Shown: one piece after another, positions 34,340-46,594 of the stretch
Numbering within the stretch: the first letter of the stretch is position 1
Layout: each line of letters opens with the position of its first letter
NCBI GenBank assembly: GCA_964017195.1
Contig: OZ024890.1
Span: 51,391,593-51,455,592 of the forward strand
Origin: Siderastrea radians
Lineage: Eukaryota; Cnidaria; Anthozoa; Scleractinia; Rhizangiidae
DNA length: 64,000 nucleotides
Direction: 5' to 3'
The notes under the pieces: generated by a model
What the model saw: only the letters and a program-made list of their open reading frames with translations
The model's database searches: none
Told to the model about the DNA's origin: nothing
Translations under genes and position numbers: made by a program

Positions 34340-34396
34340 ACAGACGTACGGATGTACGGATGTACGGATGTACGGACGTACGGACGGACGGTCACG
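34340..34396. repeat. ACGGATGT/ACGGACGG microsatellite
   Basis: Tandem TACGGATG and TACGGACG variants. The inverted counterpart with CGTCCGTACGTCCGTACATC lies at about 46697-46730 in repeat C copy 2, so this is part of that repeat family rather than an independent microsatellite. Confidence 0.8.
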
Positions 34397-34959
34397 TGAC
34401 TATTATGTCACAACCAAAATTTCTCGGATTGATAGGTTGCCATATTTCCTTAGCAATGGAGCTCCTCTGGCGGGCTTTGCCCGCAGGCTCCGCTATGAGA
34501 TAAACGCGTACTGATAAGTCGCATCCAAATATAAGGCGGGCCACGCAGAATGGGTTACGTGGAACACCAGTGTCCCGTAGAGTCTCCAGCGATTGAGACT
34601 AAACTGGATGTAGGGCCCAGGGCACCGAGAGGGAAAAATCAGGGCTCTAGGCCTCCATTTACCCAGAATCAGCCGGGTTTCATGTAGAGAAAGGCTTCAA
34701 TGAGCTTTCATTTTTATTTTATTTTTTTATTTTTTTATTTTTGTAACATAGAGCAATTACTTGAATTTTCATTCGTCAGGGGAGTTACCCCATATTCATG
34801 ATTGATAACTTTTCGAAATACCCAAGAATATTGTTTCTTGACCCTCATAAAACCATATTAAATCTTGACAAGCGTTGGTAATTCAGAAACCAACTTAGTG
34901 AAGTACACATTTCGATTCGATCGCGGAATCTTTCTCAAGGAATGGTATTGGCAAGGTAA

Positions 34960-35215
34960 GGTAAAGTCAAACGAGCCACAGGGCACCCACACGGCCAGAG
35001 CTTATCCCGGTTTTGCTACTTCCCCTTTGATTGGTTGTTAATCCATCGCAGGGTGTCTCCCAGCAGTATGTCACCGGTACCCATTTATACAACTGGGTGG
35101 AGAGAGACAACGTGGAGTAAAGTTTCTTGACTACGGAAACAACACGATGGCAGGGAACAGTCCCAGAACCACCGTCCTTCAGATCCGAAGTCCCATTGCA
35201 CCCCCACAAGTGTTA
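34960..35215. repeat. degenerate dispersed repeat (SINE-like)
   Basis: Contains ACCCATTTATACAACTGGGT, GGAGAGAGACAACGTGGAGT and AACACGATGGCAGGGAACAG in the order seen in a dispersed repeat common in aquatic invertebrate genomes (recognised from general knowledge). No intact pol III boxes. Adjoining sequence 35300-36540 holds no recognisable gene or repeat. Confidence 0.45.
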
Positions 35216-36550
35216 GTGTTATAAAGAGATTTGTTTCGGGCAGGGACCTGGCGCTTAATTTCAAAAGTTTCCTTAATTCTTTAATTGTGGAGAAAATTTA
35301 TCCCCATCCTTTTATCCAACAATTTATGACTCGTTGAGTTTGCAGCTTCATTTTCCAACACCCGGGGCAAGCAGGGCTTTTATTTATCGAGGAGGAATCA
35401 AACTAACTAGCCAAAGTAAAACCAACTTACAGGAGCAGAAGGACAGGGGGGAGGGGATTCGCGAGAGCGAAGCGAGAGTCGCGGGCAGCCTTTTCCGTTC
35501 CCTTCGCGTTCCATGCTCGCAAATGCCTCCGCACAAGGCAATTTAAGTCTAGTTCACTCCTCCTTCCCCAGCAAAAAACAGGATTACCGGTAAAATACCG
35601 CGTAATTACAAAGGAGTATGCACCAGAGGAAGCCAGCATAACCAAAAGCTACAGGGAAAACTTTAACCTATGTCACGGGTTGGGGGGCGGGGACGGGGTC
35701 GGAGTTTACTTTGACTAGTGCATTGCAGGCAGCCCAACAAGAGACAGGCTTTCTCAATCCGTTTTGGGTAATTTGGTTGATTCGGGATCGAATTGTGGCC
35801 CGTCCTATGGAGCAGCGAGTCTTTTTCACCCAACCAGAGTAGCCATCTGTCTCTGTAGAGTCCCACCTACACTAGTCCACCCCCAAGATGACACATTTTG
35901 TAAGCTAGTAGCAATCAGAGATCAGGTGGAGCGCTCAAGTCTGCAACTCTCGCAGCTGTTGTTTGTTTATTTTTTTTTTACTACTTCTGTAAGAACCTTC
36001 TGGAGGTTTCTTACAGGAATCTTCTCTCGGGCAGCTTCAAAAAGAACAATGTCATTGTTCAAAGCAATCGAAAGTTCTCAGAAATAAATGTTTGAACAAG
36101 GTAGTGTTACCCGACTGAACATATCGGCCGCCGTAACGAAATAAAGTTTTGTGACACCGTGGGGCGTCTTGTACTTTAATCCACAAGACATAGAACTATA
36201 GAACGTTTAGACCATTTACCAGGGGCACCCAAGGAAAAAATTTAGAACGCCATTTTCTGCTTTCTTAGATTGTTTCAGAGCTCTTTAAAGGCATATTTGT
36301 GTAAGCTAATACAGATTGATCTGTTAGGTGTTTTAAGCTGAAACTTTAGGCCGCAGAAACGGAATCCTATCCGCCGAATTTCCGAGCCGCTAATGGCTGT
36401 CCGAAAACAGTGCCACAACTATAAACCTTATTTTACACACTAAACGACATATTTGTCCCTCCGAAAACAATAGGAATTAATCAGTCCCCTTGTTACGAAA
36501 GTCTGAGGTAATGTTTCGTAAGAGAAATCTCTAGTTTTCACTGCAATTAA

Positions 36551-37262
36551 GGTTACTCCGGACCTTCGCGGGTGTCCTCCCCTGTTCTCCGGGAAAAAAT
36601 TGGTATGCGCGCCATTTTAAAGGAAAGCACGGCAAACTATATATCGTTGGAAAGCTTAATAAATATAGATTTCAGAAAAAAAATATTAACTGCCAGTTTT
36701 TTTTAATTCCACAAAAGAAAACTGCAAAAATGACCGTAAAAATGACCATGCGTCATTCCGGCAAACAAATGAATTAATAGGGTATCAAAACTCGGCAGAT
36801 TTCTGTGAAATTTGGCCTAAACGTTCCTTAGATGTTGTGAAACAAAAGTATGTCGGGGATTTTTGAAATTTATAATATTTCTCCCGTGGCGATCTTCAAT
36901 GCAATGCCCATGGCGCACTCTTTGCTTCTCGAACTTGACAGACTAATTAAAAAATAACTAGTTAGAATATCGAAAAATGCTGACACAGCTTTGATGATTG
37001 ATCCTTTGGGATTAACACTGTGCAGTTATTTTTCCAATGCGCTTGGATTTGATACCCTATTAATTCAATTGAATGACACATGGTCATTTTCGCAGTGGAT
37101 TGCGATTTTCTTTTGCGGAGTTGAAGAAACCGGCAATTTATATTTTTTCCGAAATCTACATTTATTGAGCTTTCCAACAATATATAATTTGCCGTGTTTT
37201 CCTTTAAAATGGCGCGCAAACGAATTTTTTCCCGAGGACACCCGCGAGGGTCCAGAGTAACC
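36551..37262. mobile_element. 712-bp palindromic element with TTAA flanks
   Basis: Ends GGTTACTC(C/T)GGACC are inverted, and the arms pair for about 150 bp, including the GCGGGTGTCCTC block and the GCGCGCCATTTTAAAGG block. TTAA lies immediately outside both ends (36547-36550, 37263-37266), the hallmark of piggyBac- or Kolobok-type insertion. The interior also has inverted segments (AATGACCATG...). No transposase. Confidence 0.88.
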
Positions 37263-37482
37263 TTAAATCCGAATACTCCAGACGATTTAGGTCTGCCGAA
37301 CCGCTATTCCGCCGAAATGAACCGTTGGGTCCCCCTGATTTATTCTCGTCAAACATTTCCCGAGTGACTACCGAAAACAATTGAAAATCAATTAAGTCCG
37401 TTGAAAATCCGCAATAAAATCCCTATAACAGTCCTTGTGAGATTGGAGCTAGCGTCGTTTATAATACAACCACTTACTCGAA

Positions 37483-37723
37483 GGGGCCCGTTTCTCGAAA
37501 GTCCCGGTAACTTTTCGGGCCCGGAGCTATATTTTAAAATCAAAATCTATAAAACGTTGTCGTAGTTGTTAGCCTGCATATCAGCCCAACTTGTTTTGTC
37601 AACTTAGAATTTCTTGCTCAGCTTTCAAAGCCAACAAAATTTGAGTCTTTAATGCAAACATCGCGCACATAAAATAGCTTTCCGGGCCCGAAAAGTTATC
37701 GGGACTTTCGAGAAACGGACCCC
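37483..37723. mobile_element. 241-bp palindromic element, GGGGCCCGTTTCTCGAAAG ends
   Basis: Left GGGGCCCGTTTCTCGAAAGT and right inverse GGGGTCCGTTTCTCGAAAGT continue through CCCG(G/A)TAACTTTTCGGGCCC, giving arms of about 45 bp. Non-coding. The flanking duplication is unclear. Confidence 0.75.
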
Positions 37724-37931
37724 TGGTGGGGGACAAGGGGAGTAGGATGGGGTGAAATCCCACAGAAAAGGGGGCGGAAGTGTACGGGACGCCGGAAATG
37801 GTGGCGCAAAACGGGATAAATAGGAAAAATTGGTGCAACTTCAAAAACGCTACCGAAAACAGCTCGTGGTTGTACCTGATTTTCGAAATAACAGCAGGCA
37901 ATAAATAATCTTCAAATAAAGACACACGGTT

Positions 37932-38543
37932 TTAAGTTTGAAGAACATGTTTCGGATGATCTACATCCATCTTCAGTTTCGAATGTAAATCAGACCGATA
38001 GTCGGTGTGATATAAATACAATGCACATAGAATAATAATTACTAAATAACGACATGAGTGAATAACTGAAATACAATGGTGTTGAAAACGCCAAAAACAA
38101 ATGAAAAAAGTGAAATTAACAAGGACAATTAAAATGAAAGTGATAGATTGACGTGATTGACGTACAAGTTTGTTTAACAAGGGTTTTTCCCACCCGATGT
38201 GTAAAGCCTCCTTGATTTTGAGTTGGAAAGACGTGGAGGCGATGTCAAGGATTGAAAAGCAATCTTCTGAACACAAAGCTTTGCATGTCTCTGACATATT
38301 CATGTGTTGGAAGACGTGCAAATTCTAATCAGATGTTAAGTGTTCACGAACACGTGTAGCAAGATGTCGGTTTGTCTCGCCGACATAGCAGGCGTTGCAG
38401 CCTGAGCAAGAACATTTGTAAACCACAAGTGATCGTAACGTTTTGAGAATCGCATCTTTCACACTGAATAAGTTCTTGATCTTGTAAGGAGCAAAGACCA
38501 ACTTGATGTCTGAATTCTTAACATCTGATAAGAATTCGTACAT
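37932..38543 (-). pseudogene. Penelope-like retroelement remnant, GIY-YIG endonuclease end
   Basis: One continuous minus-strand frame is interrupted by a single TAG (about 38322-38324). The upstream part carries CSCSGCNACYVGETNRHL and TRVREHL. The downstream part carries HVFQHMNMSETCK and CFSILDIASTSFQLKIKEAL. This order (Cys pair, YVGET core of GIY-YIG, then the ALHI block) is typical of the C-terminal nuclease of Penelope-like elements. The reverse transcriptase domain is absent, so this is a 5'-truncated, dead copy. It lies about 500 bp downstream of the second ACSM locus, on the same strand. Confidence 0.75.
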
Positions 38544-39510
38544 CTTCCAACATCTTATCTAAATAACTTGTAATTTTCTTCACCTGTAAATCTGCCTAGT
38601 TACTGTTGGTATATAAGCTGCCTGCTTGTTACATTGGAATAGAACCGAAATACTGTATATTTTTTTCAACACCATCTTCAGTTTGTATCTTGTAATAGCC
38701 AAAACTTGGTTCTACAATGATGACAATTCTCGGTCTCCTTTTCTTTCTTTCTTTCTTTTTTTTTTTTTTTTTTTTCATGGTTTATTCCATACTGTCAGAT
38801 GGTTCTGAATTCTGATAAGAGATCGGTTGTCGAACCTCCTCCTTTCAAGAAAGGAACTGTTAAAACAACTTTTCATTACTGAGAGGGCAAACGCTTATAA
38901 AAGCCGACGTCTATCAGTGCGTGTTATAATAATTCCTACTGTGTAATGTGATTCGTACTTTTTTAATTTTGCTCGTTTCCATAAATCTCTACTTGGCATA
39001 ACACCTCTACCAAATGTGATCAATTTGATATGTGTTCTTCATTTTGCTGATTTCCATTCCTTGTCTTTAAGCTCTTTTCGGTTGATCTTTCCAGTCAGCG
39101 TCGTAGGAAGACAGGATACAAACTCTATCTAAAAAGACAAAAAAAACATACTTCTATGTCTGTCAATTTAACACGGTATTTTTGTACCATCAGGAGCATT
39201 TCACTTTTTACAATTATATTTAAAATTATTTATTTGCTTAAGATTATTATTTGCTGTTACAATTCGTTAGCTTTTGTTGAAGCCTAAACTGAGTTCAGCC
39301 AATCGGTGAAGAAGATTAAGATTCTACATCTTTTTTTGCTCACCCCCTATTCAACCTGGGCTTTTTGTTAACAAGGGCTCTGGCAACGAAACTATGAGGT
39401 CCGCCTTAGTGACGTCACCTGACGTGGAAATTACGTCATGTTTTTAAAACGGCGACCACCCTGGGTCCGCCATCTTGGATTTCTGGCTTTTTTCAAAACT
39501 CACTAAAGTC

Positions 39511-39625
39511 ATTGGTTGGTTGGTTGGTCTGTCGTTTGGGCGGTCGGTCGGTCGGTCGGTTGCTTGCTTGCTTGTTTGCTTGCTTGCTTGCTTGCTTGCT
39601 TGCTGCTTTAGTGGGGTTGGCTCAT

Positions 39626-39656
<31 letters not shown>

Positions 39657-39690
39657 CTTATCTATTTATTTATTTATTTATTTATTTAAA
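39511..39690. repeat. compound tetranucleotide microsatellite (GGTT/GGTC/GCTT/ATTT)n
   Basis: Successive runs of GGTTGGTT, GGTCGGTC, GCTTGCTT and ATTTATTT in one block. It lies only about 55 bp from the aberrant end of the ACSM exon at 39746-39868, so expansion or slippage here may have altered that exon border. Confidence 0.9.
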
Positions 39691-41771
39691 GACTACAAGA
39701 AAGTTTCAAAAAATATATTTATTTTTATTATGGGAAGTCACCTACAATAGTTGGGCTCATCCAAGCCGCTGTATTCTGAGTCACGTGGTCTTGCAGCTCC
39801 TTTGTTAAATCATTTTGGTCTTTATTCTTGAAACCGTCCGTTAACACGACAATGGCTTTCACTACCGCCTATAGGAATGAAAAGAGTTAGATCGCACATA
39901 ACATTCGTTTTAAAGATGCTTAAAAACTTCTCACCTGGCCAAGTGGGTCAGGACTGCTGACTACAACACACTGGAAAACAGCCGGGTGTTCATTCAGACA
40001 ACTTTCAACTTCGTAAGGGTTTATGTTGTCTCTAAGAAGGAATTTAAAAACAAGAAGAATAGTTAAAAATAATAATGAGAGAATAAGTTAGTGGATGGTC
40101 AGTGTTTGCTAATTGCACAAAAATGCTGAGGGCTTATACTTAGAATGCTCCATAGCGGACGCGGAAAGTACGTCTGACTACTGCATGGATGCCTAAAGCA
40201 TGTCACAAACTTTACTGGACTGCCAGTTAGAGCAAAAAGCCGTTTTGGACCACTCCTTTTAATTTGCAAGCGGTTTTCAATAGCAGTAGTTTGTCTCTGT
40301 ATGAAACAAGAAAAGGGCATGCTCGTAGTGCAGTTTCTAGCTCTGAAATAACTGTCAAGTTGCGGTTTGAAAATACTAGACAAATTACTGCAAAATAGGT
40401 ACACAAAGCGAACATTTGTTTATGTCTTCAGCCAAAAGGGTTTAAAGTTGATAATCGAAGGCTGTTTTATATTAGAACAGGTAACTACAATAAAACCCTC
40501 GGGGGTGCTCCATACTTTTTTCGTCCGAAAACGGGGGCTTTTTGCGCTTCCAATTATACGGAAGGGTAGGAAAGGTTAAGAAGCCTCCTCGTAAGAAACT
40601 TTATTGATTACCCCTCTTGGGGTAAAACCTTCAGTAGCCTAGTTGACTGCTTATGAGAGATCAAAGCACATAGTTTTTCTAACTCCATTTGCAACCCACA
40701 TCCTGAAATAGGGTCAGTGATGTCAAATATATCTTCGAATTCTTCAGTGACGAAAGAGTAAGGCAATATCGGAGATTGAGTATCGCGTTTATCGCGCGGC
40801 AAACGGCAAACGGCAGTCTGCCTTTGATGTAAGTTCGTAATCTGAGCGCCTTTTTTAGAACACAGTTGACAGCCTTTGTGGTCTGAGGTGACAGCCAAAC
40901 ATAACTCACTTTAACCGGTCAGTTCACGTAGAAAGTAACCGGTCAGTTTACGGAGAAATATATATATATAAAACATTATTGGGCTTAAACACAGGCTGAT
41001 AATTAAAGCAGAACGAATCAAACACTTCAAAAAAAGAATCACTGATACTTGCGTTGTTAACGAACGCGAGAACAGGCCTCTTTGCGTTAAAAACGGCAAA
41101 CGGCAAACGTGGAAAATGGCGTAAACGTGATGCTTAATCCCTCTATTGAATGTTGAGTTCGGTTACGGTTGTAAGGTTACTACGCTCACTTTATATACAA
41201 GTTATATTCAGTGATTTGTTGCAGGAGTCATGGTTATGTTAATATAGTATCATACCCTTCCTGGAAAATGACGTCATCGATTCTTCCTACTATCCAGAAC
41301 TAACCATCTTCATCTTTAAAGCCAAGGTCATCTAATCACGTGACAACAGATCAGAACCGAGAACGTTAACTTAAGATAACACGTTAAGTATTCACAAAAT
41401 ATCTTTTTTTTTTTGGTTTTGATTGCGCATATTGGAAAGACTGCATTAATAGCGTCCTAAATCGATGTTTACCATCACTGTTACGCGCATTGTAGAGTAA
41501 ATTAAACGTCTTTCCCTTGTTACCACCTCACTATTAAGGACCATGATAAATCCTAGAAATTAAGAGAAATGTACTGAAAATACTCCAAACCACATTGATA
41601 CAAACTTACACATGCGATTTTTGATGCGATTTTTGCCTCGCTTTCGTAACTTTTCATAAAATGACTCAAGTGTAAACTAGTGACGATTTCATTGCGATTT
41701 CTCTGCGATTTGAGGGCGATGTTTGCTGCAATTTCCCAATTTGCATCAAGTTGTTTCAAACATGTTCTTAA

Positions 41772-42167
41772 AGGGGCGGTGTCACGGGGATTTCAGTTGC
41801 TCGCGTTTCGTCAAAACTTCGCTGAAATTGAGATTAAATGCCTTCACTCACACACAAAATGCTCCTGGTACATCAAGAGGGAGATATCAAGCGAATTTTT
41901 GCAAGGAGAGCAAACCATAATAAGTTTTCAATGATTTTTGTAAGATACAAGCACAGAATTTGAAAACGTCCGCCAGACGTTTTCAAATTGTAATCCATTT
42001 CCATCTTGGCCATCCGTGGCCAAAGACACTTAGTAATAGCTTCACTGAGTTAGTATGGTGTCTGAACAAGAAAATGACCAATATTTTTAGGCTTTTATAT
42101 ATGTTAATGTGACTTTTGGCTTTTCAGTGGGGTCAAACGCGAGCAAAATCCTCGTGATACTGCCCCT
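41772..42167. mobile_element. 396-bp TTAA-type miniature element (in ACSM pseudogene intron)
   Basis: Ends AGGGGC(G/A)GT(G/A)TCACG(G/A)GGAT are inverted, and TTAA stands directly outside both ends (41768-41771 and 42168-42171). It is inserted in a region with many GCGATTT motifs (about 41620-41720 and 42175-42270) that look like a second, interrupted element. Confidence 0.85.
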
Positions 42168-42387
42168 TTAACCTCTACGAAATCGCCTGGTGGCGACCAA
42201 TCGCACACTCAAAACGCTGCTAGTTAACATTTACAATTTTTATCGCGAGGTCAACCGCAGCAAAAATTGCACAAAAAATTGCATTTGCAAACTGGCCTTT
42301 ACTCATAATTCATCTATAATTTTCAGTGCTATCAGTTTAATTGTCAATACAAGCTTACCCTAAGTTTTCTTATGACCAATCTCGTAC

Positions 42388-42580
42388 CCAAACTCCCCAG
42401 GCTTCTTGGTCAGCAGGTGGTCGCCGCGAGAGTCTCTGTGGTAATGCAAAACTTTGATTTTTTTGATTGGCTGTTCACTGTAACAAGACTAAGAACCGTT
42501 AATCGCAGGATTTCTTCCGTAACAGATCCAGTACCCAAGAGTTTCTCCCGGTGACCACCCGCTGACCAAGAAGCCTGAGG
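42388..42580. mobile_element. short inverted-repeat element, CCAGGCTTCTTGGTCAGC ends
   Basis: The left arm AGGCTTCTTGGTCAGCAGGT and its inverse at about 42550-42580 pair for about 30 bp around 130 bp of non-coding DNA. A further hairpin (CCCTATCAC...GTGATAGGG) follows at about 42600-42625. Confidence 0.65.
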
Positions 42581-42654
42581 ATTCTAGGAAGGAGATTGCC
42601 CTATCACGGACACCAGTGATAGGGCAGTCCCTAAGGGTGTCCTCTACGTATAAT

Positions 42655-42716
42655 CAGAAACTCATAAGGAGTTGAAACGTGTAACTCGCGTTCGATGCTC
42701 GTAAATATTTATTTTT

Positions 42717-42751
<35 letters not shown>

Positions 42752-43789
42752 CACGCACGAGTTTAAGGCGCCAAAACCTTGCGAAGTGTTGCAGCGTTTC
42801 TTTGCAAACCTGAATGGATCAATGAAACTGCTTCGAAGTGAACGTCCGGGAATAAGTTTTTTCGCAAAAGTCGTACAATTATTGGCTTTAAAATGTGGTA
42901 CAGGTTTGATGTTTCCTGAAAAAAATTGTTGTGTTCATCGCCCAAAGCGGATTGAAGCTCGGAGAGTTGAAACGAAGACAAAACGTAGTGGTTCCAGGTT
43001 CAGAGGCCGCGGACGGGATGTGGGAAAAAACATGTCAACAATGAATCAAACAACTGGGAAAGCGATCATTCAACTTATTTGGCATTACGTTCTCTTTATT
43101 TGAACATTTGGAGCTGCTTAAGTCAGAGCTACATCGACTGCAGGTAAAACGATGTTATTTTTGTAGTATATAGCCGAAGAAAAAGTCGTCCTTTCTTATT
43201 CAGCTTATTTAGCTTGATTTTGTAGCGAATCACTGAAAACGTATGACACTTCAATATTATCAAACGGTTCTCTTCAATTTTGCTGTGTTTTATTTTTGTG
43301 TCATTCTTGATATTTCGGTGTCAAAAGTTTTCCGTATAAAATCTACCTAATGTGAACATTTGTTGATAGTGCGACGGTGAAAGAAGCCGGACTGAAATCA
43401 TAAAAACAACGCTAGACTATTTTGGTTCAGTTTTACAGTCCGATTTAGTTCTTACCCCAGCACTTTGCTCCATGTTGTTTCAATTACAAATTTTTTTTTT
43501 TGGCCTCAAAAATTTCTTGCTCGGTCTTCGAAACCGGTATTTCTTTTCGCTTTGTCGTTCCTACGTTTGAAAATTTTTCGGCTTCATTTTCCCCAACTTG
43601 TCGGCCATTAATCTATGGACAAGTGCGGGAACATGGTGTAAAATTACGTCACGTCGTTCACGAAGATTGATTGGTCAGTTCTCTCTCTCTTCATGTTCCA
43701 AATATGGTACTTGCGAAAATGAATAATTACGAGCATCGTTCAAAACCTATATATGCGAGTTACACGTTTCAAGTCCTTATGAGTTTCTG
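42655..43789. mobile_element. 1135-bp inverted-repeat transposon with 7-bp target duplication (element B)
   Basis: Ends CAGAAACTCATAAGGA(G/C)TTG are inverted, with arms of about 70 bp that also share GATGCTCGTAA and AAGTACCATATTTGGAA. The direct duplication GTATAAT flanks it (42648-42654, 43790-43796). Its interior 42765-43190 matches, in inverse orientation, about 30890-31490 of element A, so both derive from one transposon lineage. The minus-strand frame 42763-42981 carries the shared QSALGDEHNNFFQE motif. The right end lies 25 bp from ACSM exon 43815-43866. Confidence 0.88.
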
Positions 43790-46594
43790 GTATAATAAAA
43801 CAATTTAAACCAACCTGTCAAGTAAAAGTCTCCAGAAAAACGTTCCGCTGTTTTCTGAGGGTCGTCCTGTAAAATGTAGCTCTTTGGGTAAACCTTAGCT
43901 TTTTAACAAGACTATTTAAATCTTTTAATAGTTCCACACCATAGACCAAAGATTTTTTTTATTAATTTTGTTATCTTAACTTGGTATATGTATAAATTTA
44001 CCCTAATCCGGAGCTTAGCTCATCTGTCGAACATATATGCCGTGAAGTTCCGTAACTAACGGTCCCCGAAAATAGCGCCCGGGCCCTACTAAAGAACTAC
44101 TAAAGAAGCGATAAAATTTGACGACTGTTCGCAAATCTTGAAAGTATAGCACGCCTCAGAAAGTAACAATCTCTGAATATATATAATGACCTTACAAGTG
44201 ACTTGATTTTCTTTACGAAAAACAGTGGGAAGTAAGCTAACAGACATTGATAAGACATGATCAGACCACCCGAGGAGAAACTGTATGCAGCGAAAACAAG
44301 AAGTAAAATTTCTTTGAAAAATAGAAAAGGGCGGCTACTAATTGCGAAAATAGCGAAATTTACAGTGAGGTATTTACCATTTGTGAGGTCCGAATAGGAG
44401 ATCAACTGTGCCCGAGGACTTGAATACTCAGGACTGAGGGTAAAGGCTCTGTGCAAAGCCTGTACCCTCCTTAATTGTGCAAAGGGTATTTAACCCCCTA
44501 GTACCAGTGTCTGAAAACTATAGAGATCAATCATATCTAATCACAGACGGTTATCTCTAAACATCTGTAGTAGACCTGCAGGAAGTAGGTTCAAATTGGG
44601 CTTTAACTTCGGCACGGCTGAATGTGGGAGCCTAAAGTGCCGAAAAATATACACTTTTTTTGTTATTATTATTCCACCGTTCGGCCCCGCGGGCACAATT
44701 CTATAGAAAAAGCATTAGCGATCTGACTTGTGTAGGCCCGGACAGGTTGACGCGAGCCGGTTCGGAAAAGTGCCGTACGCCATGACCTCGAGCCAAATAT
44801 TTTCCGTTCCGACCCTCCAACTCAGTCAATAAGTGCATATCATTAACAACAAGCTGAACCGCCAAGACTGTCGTCGTATTTATGCTGCAAGATCCACCTC
44901 CTATGTATCAGTTGCAACGGCGTTTTTACAAGTTGGTTTATTTTTAGATTAACCATCAAAGCCATTTTAGCTTTGGATAAACTTAAGTATTCCTTGTAAA
45001 ACTTCGGGTCATCTTCGAAACCATTTGGATCATTGGGTATCGTTGGAAGCCTTCGGGTAATCTTCGAAGGTCTTAGTGAGTCATCCAAAAATAACGCAAC
45101 TCAAGAAAAGGCGCTGTTTCGCATTTCCAGTAATGGACCTCGACAGCTCTCATTTCGCCTATTTTGGCCATGCAAGGATATTTTCGTGATCATCGCACTG
45201 AATCAATGTAGTTTCGGCTTTGAAGCAAAATTTAGGTTTAGCAAACCAATTTTGACTCACCACATAACGACTAAACATCCCCACAGGACGGTAAGGCTTC
45301 ACACGAACGGCAAATCTTCCAGTTTTGCGTGGAGGAACTTCTTGGTTGTTATCGTTAATGATCTGAGGGAACAACAACATTTGATTTGAAGTTGTTTAAA
45401 AAAAATGGTAAGAAAGTACAAATGTGAATTAAAGCAATGTTTAATTTACTAAAATCAAAGCAAATTTAAAAGATCATTAACGCTTCGGCCTTATAATATT
45501 TCCGTTTCTTTTTTCCGAAATTTTCATGATACACTGAATAGTGGACACCTTGTTAGCCTCTCGGCATACAAAACTTAAATGCTGGAGGGTAAGAACCTGT
45601 TAGAGCCTAATAAACTGAGAAGGTCCTGCCGCGTAGGTTTAAAACTAAATCAGAGAATAGACATGATAGGCATAGTACAGTGACACAGACGCAAAGGACC
45701 ACATCCTCATTAAATCATAAGCCACGCACCTCTTCGGAACCTGTAATTTTATTGGCTTCCTATATCACGCACCTCTATTGTTTTAAGGGCTAGGGTCATT
45801 GTTTTATTGTTTGTTCTTTTGTCTTCTCAGCCAATCCTGTTAAGCCTTCCGATAGGTGCGTGCCGCCTCCATTAAATTAGTTTTCTAACCAGCAACAAGC
45901 ATTTTTCAGAAAAAAAAAGTCGCCGAGGCCAGGAAAGAGTTCAAAAAATGTAAGCAAAAAGGACAAGACATCGTGCCTTTCGTACTCTTTCAGACACTGT
46001 TAGTAAAAATGCGGCAATACGAAACATATTTTCGCTAGTGTGCTAGTCATTCGGCAAAGGGAAGAGCGATCCCACCTGAGGAAACATTGCAGAGAAAAAC
46101 CAGGGAACGAAACACGAAAGATCTGATAAATGTCACTGGCGTGTTCTCTAAATACGCTTTGCTTTCACAGATAACTGAGACTGTGAAAATGAACAGGGTA
46201 TCAGAAAATCCGTTCATAAATTCGAGGAATGAATTTAGCTATTTCTGCTCTCTTTGTGCGGAAAGTCGTCAGGTAAACCATAGTACAACTAAAGATAGGA
46301 TGTCTTGCGACTTTTTACTTGAATTAATTGAACTCACGTACTGATTCGTTACTGCTTACACGAACTGACAGATGATATTCGATGTGGAGTATCGTGACTG
46401 AAAAGCCTTACATAACGAAATATATTTCGTATTGCCATATTTGACAGAACACTTTCACAGTGTTTCGAAAGAGTATAGAAGACACGATTTCTTATCCTTT
46501 CTATTTGCAGTTTCTAACAAGCACTTTTCCTGTCAAAACTGAAGTACCCCAAAGTAGTCTAAGTAGACAACAGATATCAGTTAGAACCTTTTTA

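Larger units (their letters stand above)
31866..34510. repeat. composite repeat with GGAGCTCC/GGCTCCGCT ends (repeat C, copy 1)
   Basis: The left end (TATATAGATTTAGCCAAGCC then TAAAAGCGGAGC) and the right end (TTTCCTTAGCAATGGAGCTC then GCTCCGCTAT) both recur, inverted, in the shorter copy at about 46595-47450. Inside are about 200-bp tandem units (about 32420, 32560-32745, 33290-33510), a CGGTTTT-rich block and a TACGGATG-type microsatellite. It directly follows element A. The borders are approximate and no target duplication was found. Confidence 0.6.

Noticed and set aside
44100..44456. 118-codon hydrophobic minus-strand frame in the ACSM region
   Set aside because: Does not match any ACSM segment and lacks splice signals in phase with neighbouring exons.
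44843..45088. Minus-strand frame with DDPKFYKEY, considered as the ACSM DDP-type exon
   Set aside because: The true DDPQKTAE exon with correct splice sites and phase is at 43815-43866; the rest of this frame has no ACSM similarity.
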